Shown one piece after another: positions 10,601 through 21,987 of a stretch of 64,000 bases of DNA. This stretch comes from Trissonchulus latispiculum (lineage: Eukaryota; Nematoda; Enoplea; Enoplida; Ironidae), in NCBI GenBank assembly GCA_030248195.1, contig JASAND010032068.1, positions 1 to 64,000 on the forward strand. The letters are read 5' to 3'. The position numbers and the translations under genes are program-made. Position 1 is the stretch's first letter; every line of letters begins with the position of its first letter. The notes below the pieces were generated by a model. It saw only the letters and a list, made by a program, of their open reading frames with translations, made no database searches and was not told where the DNA came from.

Positions 10601-13161
10601 AAAACATAACCATAAGTGTTTCATTGCACGCCACGGAGACAATTCGAGAGATTCACTTTGCTTTCACTGTGCAAAAAAACCAATTCAATCCCTGCGTGTG
10701 GACTAAGGACTAAAACGAAGTGGACAAGGCAGAGACAGTTTTAACCAGCTTATTTCATTGGCCGATAATTTATTCATAATTCAAAACCAGCACTGCAAAA
10801 AGGCAGCTTTCAAGAAAAAACTCCTGGGCGGAATTATACCCCTTTTAGGGGTAACTTGTTTCCTATCCAAAGACACAATGATTGTTTTTCTGTATTTTTT
10901 CAGGAAGTTTGCCCTGGGGAGCGGGGTACATCCTGCCCCTCCTGTGATGTGGTCATCAATGCTCGAATGGGAGAGGCTTTAAAGGTGGCAGGCGGTATCG
11001 GGCTATTCTTTAGCTTTACTGAGGTCAGTTTTCGTTGGGTTCTACCTTTGTTTCAGTTCATTCTTTTGTGTTGAGTTGTTAATTTGGGGGGGGTCTGTCT
11101 TTTTGGAGTAGTTTTGTTTGCCGAAGTTTTTTGGTATAATCTTTGAAACTGCCTTGAAGCAGAACCATGTTCATGACGACAATTTTTGCCAATTGTGGGG
11201 GGGGGGGTCAGTAGGCAAGGTGCGTGTTAATTGGTTTACTGATTTGTTTCTTTCAGTGGAATAAAAAAATTGTGGTTTAGTGCTCTGCTCACCGGGTTGG
11301 GGTTCCTGACAGCTTGCTCCTCCTGGGTTAGTAGATTCTTTAAGCCGATTTCTCACGATGGGGATTTTTGTGGGATTCCCCAGGGGATTTCTCTATGAGG
11401 ACGGATTGCTCGCCGAGCAATTTTCTATGGGATCCTCATGAAACGACCAATCAGATAGCAGTAAAATCAACTGACATTATTGTCGCGACTATGTTTTTTA
11501 CATTTAAATCCAGTTGATATAAAGTATATACTTTTTGTTAATTTAATGTTGTCTTTGAATGATAATAGTTTGAATTGGTATTATTGTTGTTTAAATTGTT
11601 GAGAAACAGCAATTCCATTCTTTCGTGTTAGTAATAAAAAATTAAAAGTTATAAGTAAGTAATTAAAAGTATGTAATAAGTATAAGTACTTAAAAGTAAG
11701 TAAAAGTAATAAAAAATAAAAAGAAACAACACGTTATGTATATCAAGCATCTCCATGTAAATCCCCATCGTGTGAAATCGGCTGTGTCCATACTTACATA
11801 TCGTCTGACCGCTAGGGTAGTATTATTGCAGCATCGTTGTGATATTATATACGTCGGTGTGTAACCCAAATCGAATTGACTTTAGTCTGGGCACAAACGT
11901 GAAGGTTTAGTTATAATTTTAAGGAACGCCTATATTTTGATTAATTAATTGCAGTTTTTTGGTGTGTACTGGACATCGCAGTATCGTAATCTGCGTGATC
12001 CCAGATACAGTCCGCGACGGTTTATGTAATCCTACCCTCTCAGTTGTTGTACAGTTGATCCAAATTACTCTGAAAGCAATCGAATTGTACTAGTGTTTGA
12101 CTGGCGTAAGCTTTATTTTAAACTTATGGGAGTTATTTTTCTTGTTTTGACTTCGGCGGTCTTTCCCTTGCAAAATTTGTGATCTAATTTTACGTTTTGG
12201 GGATGGTTTTTACTGTTTGGAATCTTTTTGGGTTATTTATATAGTTTTGGTTTGCTTTGATTTTGAATTAGGTGTTTACTTTTGGACAGCTTTGATAACG
12301 CATCTGCAATGTATGTATATATGTACTTTTTATTCTGGGTTGATTTTAATTTCAAATTTCATATGTGTTTTAAATATCTCAAAGTGTTTTATCTCGTAGT
12401 CTCTTGCGTTTAGATTTAAAAACATTGTCTAGATTAAACCTCCGATATTTCTTTTTTCTACGGGGAGGGGTTGGTCCCACCAGACTTTGGTCGTCCACTA
12501 ATACAGGCTTCGTGTAGGAGCCTACCCACCCACCCCACCCCCCCCCCGCGAAATCTCAAAAGTTGCCTGAAAATAGGGTTTGAAGGTTAATTCTCCTCCA
12601 AAATTGGCTGGCTTACTTCTAGGCCAAAATTTATGGGGGGGGCTTGTTTTTTGTGTAAAAATTGCTAAAAATTAGGTAAAAATCCGGCGAAGCCGGAAAT
12701 TTTTTTGAAAATTTAGGCTAAAAATGGTAAAAATGGCAATTTTTGGGGTTATGGGGGGGAGGTCGGAATTTATGGGGGGGGCCCCACCCCCCCCCAGTAG
12801 AAGTAAGCCAGAAGGGAGTGGCCAGGTTTTTAAGATTTTGTTTTTCAAACGCTTAAAATTTCGTATACGTTGTGCCTAAGATTCTGAAATTGTAATTTGT
12901 GATATCCTTCGCTTGTTGTAGGTTTTTCGCATATCTTATGTCACCTTTCAATTAATTTCTAATGTAATTACGTGTTTGACAAATTTTGCAAATAATTGTC
13001 CCTCCCTGCAGTTTGGCTATTTTAATTAGCTTGTGTAGTTTAGTGCAAATTACTAATTTATTCTGTATTTTTGATTTTATTTCCAGATTCTGGGCATTTG
13101 GTTGGCGCTACGATTTAGAAATCTGAAGGACCCCAGAGCTAATCCAAACAATTTCCTTTAG
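4645..13161 (+). CDS. TSPAN31: tetraspanin, TSPAN13/TSPAN31 type
   Basis: Exons 4645-4704, 5728-5895, 7245-7343, 7993-8106, 10904-11023 and 13087-13161 join in phase 0 to give 211 aa, about the length of the vertebrate proteins. The family start MCGGFAFSKNAL and ending DPRANPNNFL are recognisable. There are four membrane segments: TM1 across exons 1-2, TM2 in exon 2, TM3 in exon 3 and TM4 across exons 5-6. The large extracellular loop carries the hallmark C128-C129-G130 plus cysteines C150, C158 and C161. Tetraspanins organise membrane microdomains; the partners of this subfamily are poorly known. An in-frame ATG at 4633 would add four residues, and I prefer 4645 by family. A CAG acceptor sits 12 nt upstream (4630-4632). 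An alternative last exon lies at 11955-12029. Introns are packed with MITEs. The product is clear; the choice between TSPAN13 and TSPAN31 is less so. Confidence 0.93.
5101..5443. mobile_element. poly-G MITE with CTGGGCTTATTCTA ends
   Basis: The terminal inverted repeats CTGGGCTTATTCTA (5101) and TAGAATAAGCCCAG (to 5443) are flanked by the direct repeat GTTTA at 5096-5100 and 5444-5448, a plausible 5-bp target duplication. Inside are long G-runs and the CCGGCGAAGCCGG hairpin. It lies in intron 1 of the tetraspanin gene. Confidence 0.85.
6395..7111. mobile_element. outer MITE with CAGGGTATTTTTTA ends
   Basis: CAGGGTATTTTTTA at 6395 and its complement TAAAAAATACCCTG ending at 7111 bracket subterminal G- and C-runs. 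A second complete MITE (6419-6855) is nested close to the left end. Located in intron 2 of the tetraspanin gene. Confidence 0.7.
6419..6855 (-). mobile_element. poly-G MITE, family A, inverted copy
   Basis: The ends CTGGGTTTACTTTA and AGTAAAATAAACCCAG are inverted repeats. The core is the reverse complement of 3545-3907, including the CCGGCGAAGCCGG hairpin. G-runs flank both ends, so the target duplication cannot be read. Confidence 0.85.
8107..9871. other. tetraspanin intron 4, left part
   Basis: AT-rich intron sequence. Visible items are a 2x direct repeat near 8345-8460 (containing TTTTGGATAAACTCCAGAT), another at about 9520-9590 (TTTGCTGAGTATTTCTTAAA), a CCGCCGGAGGCGG hairpin near 8870, and the candidate exon at 9604-9705. 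Confidence 0.6.
9604..9705 (+). other. candidate alternative terminal exon
   Basis: A locally GC-rich patch in AT-rich intron 4 follows an acceptor-like CTTTAAACAG. It opens in phase 0 for 33 codons (GASSGKVLVPSNPSQSVPRA at its start) and ends in TAA. Exon 4 ends in phase 0 at 8106, so splicing here would truncate the large loop and remove TM4. I see no homology and no clear poly(A) signal. It may be chance or part of a repeat. Confidence 0.25.
9872..10493. mobile_element. hAT-like MITE with TTGGCC-rich arms
   Basis: The ends TAGTGTTGTGCGTTGGCCGA and TCGGCCAATCCCAACACTA are imperfect inverted repeats. The flanking 8-mers ACCGATGT (9864-9871) and AGCGACGT (10494-10501) match at 6 of 8 positions, as expected for an aged hAT target duplication. 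Both arms are dense in TTGGCC/GGCCAA words. No transposase. Related to 28959-29431. Confidence 0.8.
11955..12029 (+). CDS. TSPAN31: alternative last exon of the tetraspanin gene
   Basis: After the acceptor AATTAATTGCAG this 75-bp exon encodes 24 residues and a stop, exactly the length of the exon at 13087-13161. Its tail RNLRDPRYSPRRFM is clearly homologous to RNLKDPRANPNNFL there. Both are in phase 0 after exon 5 (donor at 11024). The difference lies in the end of TM4 (FFGVYWTSQY versus ILGIWLALRF) and the cytoplasmic tail. It reads as a duplicated, mutually exclusive terminal exon; the upstream copy has the weaker polypyrimidine tract. Use in mRNA is inferred. Confidence 0.75.
   Translation, partial: FFGVYWTSQYRNLRDPRYSPRRFM
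12608..12811. mobile_element. poly-G MITE with CTGGCTTACTTCTA ends
   Basis: CTGGCTTACTTCTA at the left and AGTAGAAGTAAGCCAG at the right are inverted repeats. G-runs lie inside, and a CCGGCGAAGCCGG hairpin lies in the core. A shorter relative is at 18864-18968. It sits between the two alternative last exons of the tetraspanin gene. Confidence 0.85.
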
Positions 13162-13489
13162 ACTTTAGTTTCTACGTAGATATTATTTTTTTGATTGCAT
13201 GTGTTCATTATTTGTCGTGCACAAAACCTAATTCCGCCATTTTTGTTGTTCTTGCTGCTATAGGTGTCTAATCTACGTATTGTTATACAAAGAATCTTCG
13301 TTTCTTTGTAGTTTTCTTGTCTTGTCTTGTATACTGATTGATCGACTAATGATTTGACTAATTATAAACTTATGTGCTGCTATTACTAATATTTTAACTT
13401 TTCGCTTTGGAATAAGTTTGAAGTTTCAAACATTGTTAGGTCTGTCTACCTATCAGCTAAAGGTTCATCAAACTCTGAGGTTTTTTAAC

Positions 13490-13815
13490 GGGGGGGGGCG
13501 TAGGGTCTCACTTTTTGGGTCCCCCCCCCCACTCACCCTAAGGTGCCTAGAAATTGCCAAATTTTTACCAGGATTTTTGGTCAAAATCTTGAAAAATTTT
13601 CCGTTGCCGGAAATTTTTGGTCAGAAATTGTCTCTTTTGGGGCTAAAACTTAATTTTTGAGCACTTTAAGCTTAGTTAGAGCAATATATGTGGAAAACAG
13701 GCTGTTTATACTGTATTTTAGCATTTTTATTCCATTTTATCTCTCCCCCACTTTTGGACCCCCACGTTGTGGGCCCCCCACTCGACCCCCCCCCCATATT
13801 TTTGCCTAGAAATAC
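13490..13815 (+). mobile_element. poly-G MITE, family A, third copy
   Basis: Same order of blocks as 3545-3907: C-run, CTCACCCTAAG, the CCGG hairpin region (decayed to CCGTTGCCGG), an AAGCTTAGTTAGAGCAAT block, C-runs, and TTTTGCCTAGAAATACCCC at the end. More diverged than the other two copies. Confidence 0.75.
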
Positions 13816-16800
13816 CCCTTGCAATAGCAGTGTTTAGCACGATGATAACAGCTCTTTACTTTTTAGGATTCGTTCTTTGGATGGTGGTATCCAATTGTTA
13901 ATTGCCACTGTGTTAAATGGGTGTTTGGAGGAACTTTCTAAATTTTTCATTAAGAATAATACAATACTTAAAATGCTATTTTTGCATTTCTCCAACAGTT
14001 AGCCTTTCCCTCCGCACACTGTTAGTGGTTATCCCATTTATGATTTTTTGATTTCGTACCTCCCGGCCAGCCCATTTAGTTTTTTTGACAAATTCATGCT
14101 CTCATTTGCTTGTGTTTTCTGATCGCCCTTTTTTCGGTTTTTTTTTCTAGGTCTAATATTATGTGTCACATCCACATGTGTGTATGTATTGTTGTGATGT
14201 CTCTCAGTGTATCAATTGCTTTTGAGTACAGCCTCTCCTGTATATACTTTTTCAGTGGGGGGAAGCTTATTTTCGAAGGGAGCTGTACGGATGCTTTTTT
14301 ATTTTTTATTGCGGGGGGGGGGGTGGCTAAAAAATTTTAAGGCTATGCTAAGCTAAGCTGCATTGCTGGCGGGAAATGTGTTGTTGCTTGAAAAAGAGAG
14401 AGCAGCGTTGTTTCGATGAAATTCTAGTGAAATGAAATTGAAAATAGTAAAATGAATTCAAAAGTAGAATTCAAATCATAATTATTTTGGCTGTTAGAGA
14501 TTTAAATTTGAGACTTTCCGTGTCGTAAAGCTAATCTGTGATAGGCGTTCAAAATTTAATTAATTAATTAATTAAAATGAGTGTGTAATCACTTTTAACT
14601 TAACTATATTTGAAGATTTTGTGATTTCTTTTAATTAATCCAGCATTTTGGCTAGGCTGGGCTGCTTGTGTAGTGAAGCTTTTTTGGTTTAATGTTTGCA
14701 GCAATAGTATGTATGTCTGGGTGTTTTCTAGGAAAAAATTATGGGAGTACCAACCGTGGGAAGGGGAATAAAATGGTACATACAAAGCCAGCTAAAAACG
14801 GTAAAAGATGTTTTTCTTCTTGTACTGCTGTACTAAACTAACTAAATACTCAAAAATTCGGTTTTAATACCAAAGTAGACGATTTAGACAAAAAATTCTG
14901 GCACAATTAATTTTGCGCCAAACTTTGATCGTTATGTATAAAATATATATACAGTTTTTTATGTATGGTCTTTTCTCCTACAATAATAGTCATGCCATAG
15001 TGTTTCTCTGTTTGCCAATAATACGATCATCATTCTAATAAGCTTAATTGCCATTAATTTTTGTTTTACAACTAATTATATTTAATTATAACCTAATTCT
15101 GCTAGTCATGGGGTGCGATTTTTTATTGGAGTGGGCAAAGTTTTGAAATTTTCTGAAACTTCTGCAGGTGTTAGTTACGGTTAGCTAGTGTAATAATTAC
15201 GAAGAGAGTTGTAATCAGACATGTGCAGGAAGGGAAAATTCTGGGGGGGGGGTTAAACCCCCCCCCCCCAGCACATGTATGGTTGTAATGATTTGGATGA
15301 AACCTTTTGAATGCTTCCATTTTACTGTGTTAATTCTAGTTGGTCATTAATGTTACGTATGTCTTGCTGTAACTTGTATACGTATGTTTACAATTTTCAG
15401 TTGTTCTCAGCATTGTCTAGCTTAGACCTAAATGATAATTTGTTTGGTATTTTTCTCTGTGTCGTGCGTGATGCGTAATTTTATTGTAATAAAAGATTTT
15501 TGTGTTCTTTACAGTTGTTGAAGTTTTAGCTGGTGCTTTTTTAGCTTGCTTTAGCATGACAAGGCTTAGTGTTAGAATCTGACTTTTGATAACTGGTAAA
15601 CATGCGGCCCCCTTCTTGTAGAAAGTTACGTGTTGGGTTTAAAGGTGATAGCAGTGATAAGCGGTTTCACGTGTTTTGCAATTAATTGCAGTCGCAAGGT
15701 TTTGTAGTGATAAATACGGCAGTAGGGCTTTGCAAAATAAATTGGTTTTGGGGGAAATATTAAGAAAGGTTTCTGGGGAGGTATGAATCCGTGGGGTATC
15801 CTATGAACACCTGTCTCAGCAATTGGGGTTGCCAACAGGTGTCTCCTAGTTGTGTTGTTGACCGGCCCAGCTCGCAACGCGGGCCGGCCGCGTTCAACTT
15901 TGATGGGCATGGCTGATTTCTCCTCCATTCTGTTTATATGTTCAGCTATTGAGATGGATTTGTCCTTCTGTCCGTAATTATGCGGTCAAGTGGAGGGACA
16001 GAAATCTACAAAGATGCTGCCTATTTTCAACACACAAGAAAGGCATTGAACACTACCGTACCGACACTAAAAGGCTCGCTATGGGTTTTGGATAAATTTA
16101 TTCTTAGGTTTCTCTTAGATAAGGCTCTTAACATAAGGCTAGTGGCTGTGCTGATTTGTTCAAAAAAGGGGGGGAATACATACATTAAGATGGGGTAAAA
16201 TCTAATTTGTAATTTTTTCTTGTTCATTGTTGGCTACTAAGGAAGCTAAATCCGGGCGGTATACCTTTACTTCTGTGCAAATGTAGTAGGAATATATTTG
16301 TAGATTGATGTAGATGCTTTTCGAGAAGCTATGTACTTATAGATAGCTTTTTATTGTAGCTATCTTCTAGGATTTTGGTGAATAGTTTGGGGGCTGTTTC
16401 AAAAGCCGGCGCCAGTAGCCAAATAAGAAACGAAGAAAAACGTGCACCGAAGAAGAAAGTGCCAAAAAATTTAATGTCTAGTAAGGAGTAAACATAAGAA
16501 ATTATTTCCAAAGAACTTGCCATCCAGGGCACTAATTTTGCTTAAAAACAATCAAACACTGAATAGTTGCACTTGAAGTCTGCTTTGCCAGAGTTCAGTT
16601 TCTGCAACAGAAAGGGCAGAACCATTTTTATTTACCTTCCCTCCTCAGTTTTTTCTGGCCGCGTTAATGCTTAAAATTATTTATACATATACATATAAAC
16701 GTGGTTTCTCCAGGTTTCTGGTTCCTTTCTTGGTGAAAGATTTTATGCCAGATTAAAATGTAGATTGCTAAGCACCCGGCATATTTCTACATTGGTGCCA

Positions 16801-16863
16801 GCTTCCCCCATTCGTGGAGCCCCTCTCCCCCTTGAAATGCCGCTCCTCCATAAATTGTGACCT

Positions 16864-17233
16864 AAAGGAAAAGGTAAAGAAAGTGACCCCCTGGAGAGAA
16901 TTCCAACCTACAGAAGGTTATAGGGTGTCGGTGCTTATCTCCGGATTCACAGCTCGAAGCCAGTAGCGACAACTCTAATGTTGGCTACATCTGTGGAAGG
17001 GGGGGGGCAGCCTTTCATCAGGCATTACGTCAGAGCACAGACTCCTGTTATCTTCCCACCGAAGTGGTACCCATTTACCGACCAGTTAAGGATAGGCAGC
17101 TGGGTTAGCTGGAGCCCACGGCGAACCGCTTTGTGCCTAGTCCCTTGCTCAAGGGGATTTGTGACAGCGGGGATTCGAACCTAGGACCGTAAGATCTTTA
17201 GTCGAACACCTTACCACTCGGCCATCAGGGCAC
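16864..17233 (-). mobile_element. tRNA-derived SINE, copy 1
   Basis: Read on the minus strand from 17233, the head looks like a tRNA (Ser/Leu style) with box A TGGCCGAGTGG and box B GGTTCGAATCC, followed by a body shared with 52919-53272. The 12-bp direct repeat AAATTGTGACCT flanks it at 16852-16863 and 17234-17245, a clear target duplication. The element inserted into an older C-rich repeat. Confidence 0.88.
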
Positions 17234-17748
17234 AAATTGTGACCTCTTCCCCATAACACCAGAAAACTGCCGAATTTTACTATTTTTACCCTAAATTTTT
17301 CCGGCCTCGCCAGATCTTTCAAGGAATTTTCGCTATTCTTGCTCAGAATACTTAAGATTAGCGTGTTTTTACAGTTTTTACATGCAAAAACGTAAAAAAT
17401 TTGAAATATTTTTAAAAGGCATGCCCCCGCTTTTGGGTGAGTCGCCATCGATGTGGGGGCGGCTCCCCCATAACACTTCGTCAAGAAATGATTCCAAGCA
17501 CAGACTATTCTTGGAGTCATGAGCTTGGTCCGTGTTTATCCCTCACTCACCCAAATTGCTAGGTAGCTATTTTTAGGGCAAATTTGGCCGTGTTTTGAAA
17601 AAATATGTCTGGACCCCTCACCCCTCCTCCTTTCAGGTAGGACCCCCTACTTTTCAAAATCCTGGATTCGTCCCTGCAGTGATGGTTTTTTAGTTTGCTG
17701 TTTTGCATTTAGTTGCGAACGGTTCCATAATCAGCATTTCGAAGTATT

Positions 17749-20700
17749 ATGGACAAGGTTGCCGAGAAGAAGCTGCGAAAAGTTGAAGATGATACGGTGA
17801 TTATCTTTAGGTTAATGTTTTCCTAAGTCTTTTCCAGGTTTCCCAGACTACCCGCAGCAGATTTTTCTGTCGGACAAAATTCTGTAAACGATAAATCTGT
17901 GGTCAAACAGGAATTTATGATAGGAAAATCGTGCACACACTCTTGTCTCTAATTTTAATTTCGTGCTTTGCTTATCTTATTTGCATGCAAGTTGCTCAAT
18001 GTTTACGAACTAGCTTCACAAAGCTTTAAACTTGTATGATTGGTTAATTGGGATTATTCTAGGGATAATTTTTCTTTGGGCGGGGGCGAATTTTGTTGAA
18101 TTTTGTTCGTAAATTTTTATAAGCGTGCGCTAAAAAATTGTGATTATATATATTTTTACAGCATGTGCAGAAAAAGTGTATTTTAGGACAAAGATAGCAG
18201 TTTTCGTGTCGAAAACCGCAAAATTCGGGTAAAACTCTCCGCCAGAGCTGCAAAGTTTTTTGAAAGTTTGGTCTTCTGAGCGATTGTTTTGAACAAAATC
18301 TGGCACCAAAAAGGTCACCCACTTTTTATTAGGGGGCTCTTGATATTTCTGAGGGGGGGTGATTTGTTTAGTTGGTGGGAAGTCGTGTTTTTAGGTTCCC
18401 GCCTTCACCCCCCCGTTAGAATAAGTTTAGAGATAAGTTTTGCATCTTGTTTTAACATGTCCCTATGCTTCCAGATAGAGAGAGAGAGAGATAAGTATAT
18501 ACTGATTTTTTTCAATTTTTACTTAACATTTTATTTTTTCCGTTTTTCCATTTTTTTTCTTTTTCAGGAAGTAAGCCTTGGCTCTCTGTATCAGACGGCA
18601 CCGGGCGGCAAGACCCTCCTGTGGTTTAATCGTCGTTTCGGCTGTCAGCTGTGTCGATGGCAGGGCAAGGATATCAGTCGATTTGCGGACCAGCTGCGGG
18701 CCAAAGGCGTACCCATGATTGCCGTGGGCCCCGAGCGGCTGGGCTGGGAGGAATTTAAGGAGGGTGGATATTGGGCAGGAGGTTAGTTTTTACGAAGTTT
18801 GTCACTAGTTTGGGGGGAGTACCCCGACCATGTAAGTGTTGAAGAATTACCCGACCCTCCCCCCTGGCTTACTTCTACGGGGGGGGGGGTGGGGGACCCC
18901 CATTCGGCGACCTCCCCCCCCCCATTCGAGGAGCCCCCCCCATAAATTTTGGCCTAGAAGTACGCCAGCCCCCTTTTCGATTGCTGCCTTGGGGGGTGGT
19001 GGGATGGTGGGATAGGGTGTCAGAGTATATGGTTTGTGGAATTTTGACTTTTTGTTTCATTTTGTAATATATACAAGTGTTGTTGGATCTGCCTTTTTAT
19101 TTTCACAGAAGTAGACGCTGGTTCAAACTGTGAACAGAATTTTGAAGATTTTAAATTTTTTCTTGAATGTTCGCGTATTCTGGCAACTTTCACGTTCACG
19201 TTCCACGGCAACTTTTTTGTTTTTGTGCCATTCAAATCTTCAAAGCATCGAGCGAGATTTAGTTCCGGTTACCTTGCCTCGGCTCCACTGCAAGGGTTGG
19301 ATTGTTTTGGTCGGGGATGTGGTAAATTATTCCAGCATTTTAATTTCGTAATTTTATTGATTTCATATACGACCAGAAATAAATCTGTTTACATTATTTA
19401 TATTTTGCCATTATTTTGGTTCTAGATGTCTACTATGATCCGGATAAGAGTATATTTGCGGATTTAGGAATGAAACGGTAATCTATTAGTTTTCATCCAA
19501 ATTTTCTTGACGTTATTACCTACTGATGCGTTAATTTACTAAACAATAAAATTTCTACGTATGTATTCTTAGGTTTTTGGCTTTCGTATGTATTATGTGT
19601 GTTCTTTATTGTTTGTGGTTTTTACGTATATATATGTACTGAAATAACTGTTATTTCTGTTTTTGTTTGTAGGCTAGGTATGCTGTCCATTGGAACGGGC
19701 ATGCTGCAGAAGAAAACTTGGGATTTGGCTAATAAGGTGGGTGGACCTGGACCGAAAAATTGAAACAATTCAGTGTTAGATTATTGTAGATCAGTTTCTA
19801 CGGAAAATGACAGTTGGAAAATCAGAGCGTTTAACTATGTGTTTCTGTGTGTGTGGTTGGAATATTTCATCCGTTGTCTATATTTTGCACTGTTTTCAGG
19901 GGGCAAAACTCTGTGCTCAGTGCTGAATTTGGCTGTTTTTTCCTTGGATTATTTGCTGCTGTTATTTTTATTTTTGATAATTTCGTTGATCTTTCTGTTT
20001 TTCTGGACTTTAGGCGAAAGCCGACGGCGTGACGGGTAATCTGAAGGGTGATATTTATTCACTTGGCGGTTGTTTTGTGGTTGATAAAGGTATTTGATAG
20101 CATTTTGTAATTTAAAAATCTGCCCTATAATGAGGTATATAAAGTGCAGCAAGTGCAAAATGCGGAATGATGCGGTTTTAATGTTTTTAATTTTGCTTTA
20201 AGTTGTGTTTTTGTCCAAATGAAGCCTTCCCCCAGTTTTTAAAGATTTTTGAAAACTTGAACTTTTAAAATGTCTATGTGGAAGCCTAGTAATCAAATTT
20301 GCCATTTTAGTAAAGTGGCTGGCTACGATATTTTGGGCATTTAGTTACATGTAGCAGCAGCTGACAGCCTATTAGTTGTAAAATGACAGTTGACAACTGT
20401 AAAGAAAGAAATAATATATACTTTTAATTACTACTTTTCTATACTTCTCTTATGTTAAACTTAAAATATAGTTCGTTCAAATGCTTGGCTGACTTCGCCT
20501 TTCTTTTCTCAGTTTTCTTAAAAGGAATGTTTCAAATTTCAAAGTTTATATATATATATATAATATGACTAGTTTATGCTTTTACAATGCTGTAGACGGA
20601 AAATTCCTGTACGAATTCCGTCAGGGCCATTTTGCTGACGAAATTGACGTGGACGCTTTGGCCAAAGTGCTGGAAATTGACCCGACCAAACTGGAGGGCA

Positions 20701-20765
20701 GTGAGGCCAAGCCTGACGCCTGTGGAACGGATGCCTGTGCTATTCCGCCCCCTACGGATTCTTAA
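17749..20765 (+). CDS. PRXL2B: PRXL2B-like prostamide/prostaglandin F synthase
   Basis: Exons 17749-17796, 18568-18781, 19426-19477, 19673-19736, 20014-20089 and 20596-20765 give 207 aa; the vertebrate enzyme is about 200. The thioredoxin-like fold carries the redox motif RRFGCQLCRW (C42-x-x-C45), followed by VPMIAVGPERLG, YYDPDKSIFADLGMKR and VTGNLKGDIYSLGG in the family order. The vertebrate protein reduces prostaglandin H2 and prostamide H2 in the cytosol using thioredoxin; activity here is inferred. The C-terminus is longer than usual and has two extra cysteines (DACGTDAC). A polypyrimidine acceptor TTTTGCATTTAG ends at 17712, 36 nt before the ATG. Intron 1 contains a poly-G MITE. Confidence 0.92.
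18050..18428. mobile_element. poly-G MITE in PRXL2B intron 1
   Basis: The ends GGATTATTCTAGGGAT and CGTTAGAATAAGTTTAG are decayed relatives of the 5101-5443 termini. Inner words such as CTTCTGAGCGATT and CACCCACTTTTT also match that element. The hairpin core is decayed to CCGCCAGAGC. Confidence 0.7.
18864..18968. mobile_element. short poly-G MITE in PRXL2B intron 2
   Basis: CTGGCTTACTTCTA at the left and TAGAAGTACGCCAG at the right bracket little more than G- and C-runs. It is a minimal relative of 12608-12811 without the CCGG hairpin core. Confidence 0.75.
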
Positions 20766-21654
20766 GGGTCGCCCCCCCAGGATTCCTACTCCAGAAATTT
20801 ACCCCCCCCCCTCCCCCATTTCACTGTTGCAGCCCCCTTTTCGAAATTTGGATTTTTGGATTTTACAGTATTAGATAGAATGTGTGCTTGCTGATGAATT
20901 TTTGGAAAACTTTTGTGTGGGGAAATTTTTTGCACTCTTTGTTTTGGAGATTGTGTTTTATGTTGAATTTGTTTACTGTTTATTTTTTGTCACGATTGTG
21001 TTGATGCATTGTCTTGGGTTTGGCAAATCTGGTAACGAGGGGGGCAAAAGCGTTCCCTTTCTGATTCTGACATTTTTGGTAGATTTTTGTAAATGTTGTA
21101 CCACTTTACAGTTGTTAGCATACGTTCAGTTTATCCTATTGCCTTGAGTTTATCCTATTTACCCAGAACCTATAAACATTTCTGCACAATCGTCATTTTC
21201 GAGTAAAATGGGGGGGGGGGAGGGACTGAAATCTGATTTTTTTAGAGTTATGCCCCCTCATGATTCCCATTTGCTGAATTTAATTCGCCTTTCTACCATG
21301 CCTGCTGTATAATCCATTTCTGACATATTAATGTTAATATGACTAGCATTGGTTATTAATGGGTTGCCTCGGTCTCAGTTTAATCTACATGAAGTTAAAT
21401 AGAATTGTTAGCCTTGATGTACGAAATTAATTTGAAAAAACTTAATTCTGCTTACGATCTTGATCTTGCGAATGAAAAGCTCCTGATTTGAATGATGATT
21501 AAAAATTTTCTAAAAATCCTCCCCATTTTTATTGTTATCTTACAAAGATAGTTTGTGTATTCTTCAAGATTATTTATACATGTACGTATAGACAGCAATA
21601 TTTATTGCTTGCATCTGCTTATTGTTAATTGTGGTTAGCTTATCAAATACAAGG
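20766..21654. other. intergenic region after PRXL2B
   Basis: AT-rich with C-runs just after the stop codon. No gene, RNA or clear element seen. No AATAAA close to the stop was found by eye. Confidence 0.5.
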
Positions 21655-21987
21655 ATAACGTGGGGGGAATGGGGGGTGCAGACCCCCAAACCGACAAAAA
21701 ACGGGTAGACCCCCTCGGCGAAAAGAGAGGGTAGACCCTCTCGTCCAGAAGCCAAAAAAGGGTAGACCTCTCAGCAGTGGCGTAGATACAAAAAATTTTC
21801 AGGGGGGGGGCGGTTTGGACCGAAGTCTGGGGGGGGGTTAAATTTTTTATTTTTTGCTCAATGTACATTGAACTTCAATGTATGAACACTACGCACAAAA
21901 TTTTTATAAGGTTCTAAGCTAAAATCTATTGTAACCCATTTGATTCAGTTCTAGGAATTATTGCTGCATAATTTCTGGAACTGATTT

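Larger units (their letters stand above)
13162..17712. other. intergenic region, TSPAN31 to PRXL2B
   Basis: No convincing gene. It holds a family-A poly-G MITE (13490-13815), a (TTAA)n tract near 14557-14575, a G/C hairpin (15241-15270), an AATAAA-type signal near 15488, and a SINE (16864-17233) inside another poly-G repeat (about 16800-17480). Reading frames here are short and show no recognisable domain. Confidence 0.6.
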
